Assembly: GCA_017163975.1 (NCBI GenBank)
Contig: JAFFSR010000220.1
Span: 13,224,001 to 13,288,000, forward strand
Reading direction: 5' to 3'
Source of the DNA: Anastatus disparis
Lineage: Eukaryota; Arthropoda; Insecta; Hymenoptera; Eupelmidae
DNA: 64,000 bases
Shown one piece after another: positions 61,920 through 64,000 of this stretch (position 1 is the first letter of the stretch; each line of letters begins with the position of its first letter). The notes under the pieces are model-generated. The model had not been told where the DNA came from. It searched no databases and saw only the letters and a program-made list of their open reading frames with translations. Position numbers and translations under genes: made by a program.

Positions 61920-62520
61920 TCCAGCAGATTAAACGTAATACACTTTCACCCGAAACCTACGCATATCCACCTCCACCTAATCTCATTCCAAATTTTTCCG
62001 ACATCGAAAAAAATAAAAGAAAGAAAAAGAAAAGACTGCCCAAACTGTATCAAGTTTTATCTCCGTTTCTTCTAAAACGTGAACACTGACTTTTACGAGA
62101 GACACAGAAGCTATTCACGCCTTTTACTCGCTGTTTGCTCATTTTTTTTTCTTCTCCTTTTTAAACATGTTTCACTCAAAGGCTACGATCAAAGCTATGC
62201 TAAGTATATATGTATATATATGCACGTACATTATGCAGTTTTACTAGTGCATCTATTATATATCCGGTGCGAAGTAATTTATTAGGTGCGATGAGTTAGT
62301 TCGTGTGTCAACAAACATTTATCATTAAAATTTCGTTTGATCCATCGGACGATAAATCACGTAAGACAAGTTAAACCTTTTCTAAGAGATTTCTTTTTGA
62401 TATTTTGTTGTTCTTGCTGATTTTTTTTTTATTTTTGTATATGGTATCGAGAAAGGCAAAGCTTTTAAAGGAAGTTTCGAGTGCATTTTAAAGGGATGAA
62501 TGTTTCTTTGATGTTTTTAG
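61920..62520. other. Strand-composition switch patch at 62.2 kb
   Basis: Row 61921-61980 has C22 and G5; row 62461-62520 has G15 and C4. A purine A-block (62008-62034) lies left and a T-block (62142-62162) right. TATATATGTATATATATGCACGT-type DNA sits in the middle, near 62205-62228. Confidence 0.6.
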
Positions 62521-63119
62521 AGATTCGAAGGATTGGCTAATCTCATTTTTTATGTCTTATGCAAACTAATTTCTCAACGTGACATTGTAAAACAAAGTTT
62601 AATTTTACATGATATTGTATACCTTTTGCAATAGATTTTTTTTTTATTCTTGTAATTTGTAATAACTAATAACGATTATTTTTAATTGCAAGCTTATTTA
62701 CATGACTATTTGAGTTTTGCAAGCACAAACATTATATCAATTTTCGTGTTTCCAAAGCACAAAAAATTGTCAATTGAAATCGACCTGTTCCCTTAAAAAG
62801 TGTAAAAGAAAGCTGAATATTTTTAAGATTAATTTTTACTGACCCATAAAAACCTAATTGTATTAATTTTTATAATTGCAATGTGCAATCAACTTCATTT
62901 GTTATCAAATTGTCATTCTAATAAATTTTTAATTAAATCTATTATGAAAATTTAAAATTTTTGTATCAATTGAACATTAAAAATAAATATAAAAATAATA
63001 TTACTGAGAGCTTTTATTACTGTTATTTTTTATAGTAATTAACATTAAAAAATGTCTATTTCATAAACCAACACAATCACAGAGATAAAATAATTTTAAA
63101 AATAAAATACGAACAATTT
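62521..63119. other. AT-rich non-coding DNA
   Basis: Nothing gene-like is seen. Confidence 0.7.
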
Positions 63120-63600
63120 TTCTTCGAACCAGTAAAATCATCAACATCGCTTTCCCAGTTTCTTATATATATTTTTTATTTATTATTCATATTTGTACAT
63201 TTGCAATTTTCTTTCGATCAATCAGTTTCCTCGAATGGTGTGCTCTCTTGAAGATTAAAAAAAGTGAAAAAAAAAAATGAAAAGAAACGTCAACGCTTAC
63301 GGTTTCTTTTTTTTTAAGTTTCCATTAGAGAGAAACATTTACGCGCAAGAGCCAACAGGAAACAGGAAATCCTGCGCCTCAGTAATACGTAAAACTGGTC
63401 ACTGTTTTATAGTGCCTCAGGGAAAATCTCTTCGATTCCTTTATTTTCGTTTATTTTCTTCTTTTTTTTTGCTTCCTTAATTTCATCGGTTTTATACATT
63501 CGAGATTGAGAGAGAGAGAGCAAAACCAAACGCACTTTTACTTTTTAACGGAGTTATCCGATGTCAGATGGTCGTAGATCTAGAAATTGAAAGGTGTTTT
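63120..63600. other. Strand-composition switch patch at 63.4 kb
   Basis: Row 63121-63180 has C13 and G4; row 63541-63600 has G15 and C7. An A-run (63267-63277) is followed by T-runs (63306-63315, 63461-63469) and a GA run (63507-63520). The 67-codon frame at 63277-63480 has no domain. Confidence 0.5.
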
Positions 63601-64000
63601 GTTGGTTTTAGATTTTTATTTGAACTAACGCGAGAGATGAAATTCTCGCGTTTTGATTTGTGACACAAATATTTTATCGGGCTGGAAAATTTTCTAGTAA
63701 AAATTACTTTGACGTTTTGCCGGAACGATAAATTTTTAGTTCAATGTTAAATTTGATAAAAATAGTGCAAAGTCGATTTAAATTTATAAGGAATTTGTGA
63801 GTAAGATTTTTTTTTTAATTCTTCATCATTAATGTCATTCTTGATAATTTTAAAAGAAATTTTTATAAAATATTTGTTTTGGAGAAGAAAAATTCACAAT
63901 AAAATTTTTACATTAAAATATGATTGTTCAAAACTAGTGCCATTTTTTGTTTCGTACTGAGGCTCTAAAAAATTAAAAAAGCTTTTTATTTTAAAATTTG
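63601..64000. other. AT-rich non-coding DNA
   Basis: Nothing gene-like is seen up to the window edge. Confidence 0.7.

Overview
The window reads as non-coding nuclear DNA from an arthropod, most likely an insect. It is very AT-rich, full of simple repeats, and carries dispersed tRNA-derived SINEs and short inverted-repeat elements. The texture would fit a parasitoid hymenopteran, but nothing here fixes the taxon. I find no convincing protein-coding gene, no exon series, no rRNA and no functional tRNA gene. The open frames present are short (60-144 codons). Almost all are built from homopolymers, (TA)n, (CT)n or (CA)n tracts and show no recognisable domain. The window is best described as a gene desert or the inside of a very large intron.

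Mobile DNA. Seven copies of one ~200 bp tRNA-derived SINE family are present. Three lie on the minus strand (5561-5800, 7643-7844, 14471-14669) and four on the plus strand (50251-50456, 50788-50986, 52784-52998, 58418-58620). Two have clear target-site duplications. Several short elements with terminal inverted repeats look like non-autonomous DNA transposons: 48201-48430, 52635-53703 (which contains one of the SINEs), an inverted repeat at 57525-57683, and a composite structure at 41077-42351. The last packs a foldback, three GC-rich hairpins, a 272 bp palindrome and a ten-unit array of an exact 20 bp repeat between inverted ends.

Architecture. The most striking large-scale signal is not a gene. 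Along the whole window, at intervals of roughly 1-6 kb, the plus strand changes from C/A-rich to G/T-rich. Each change falls on a patch of higher GC and CpG with TATATA motifs and CT or GA tracts, usually with A-runs to its left and T-runs to its right. Hand counts of 60-base rows on the two sides give the same direction at all 25 places examined, for example C22:G0 to C6:G14 around 13.6-14.2 kb. Rightward-pointing upward skew jumps of this kind are expected at bidirectional transcription starts or replication-initiation sites. Finding so many in tens of kilobases without genes is the observation most worth computing properly.

Layout. 0-18 kb: AT-rich DNA with three minus-strand SINEs and switches near 2.5, 6.4, 8.6, 9.6, 10.6 and 13.9 kb. 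18-41 kb: AT-rich DNA with switches near 18.5, 22.5, 25, 26.4, 28.8, 30.3, 31.4, 34 and 36.9 kb, a perfect 20 bp hairpin at 35.7 kb and long (AT)n tracts. 41-42.4 kb: the composite repeat element. 42.9-50 kb: switches near 43.5, 45.1, 47.8, 48.9 and 49.8 kb and a MITE at 48.2 kb. 50-59 kb: four plus-strand SINEs, a 37 bp minisatellite, two inverted-repeat elements and switches at 55.9 and 58 kb. 59-64 kb: the longest (AT)n tract and switches near 59.9, 62.2 and 63.4 kb.
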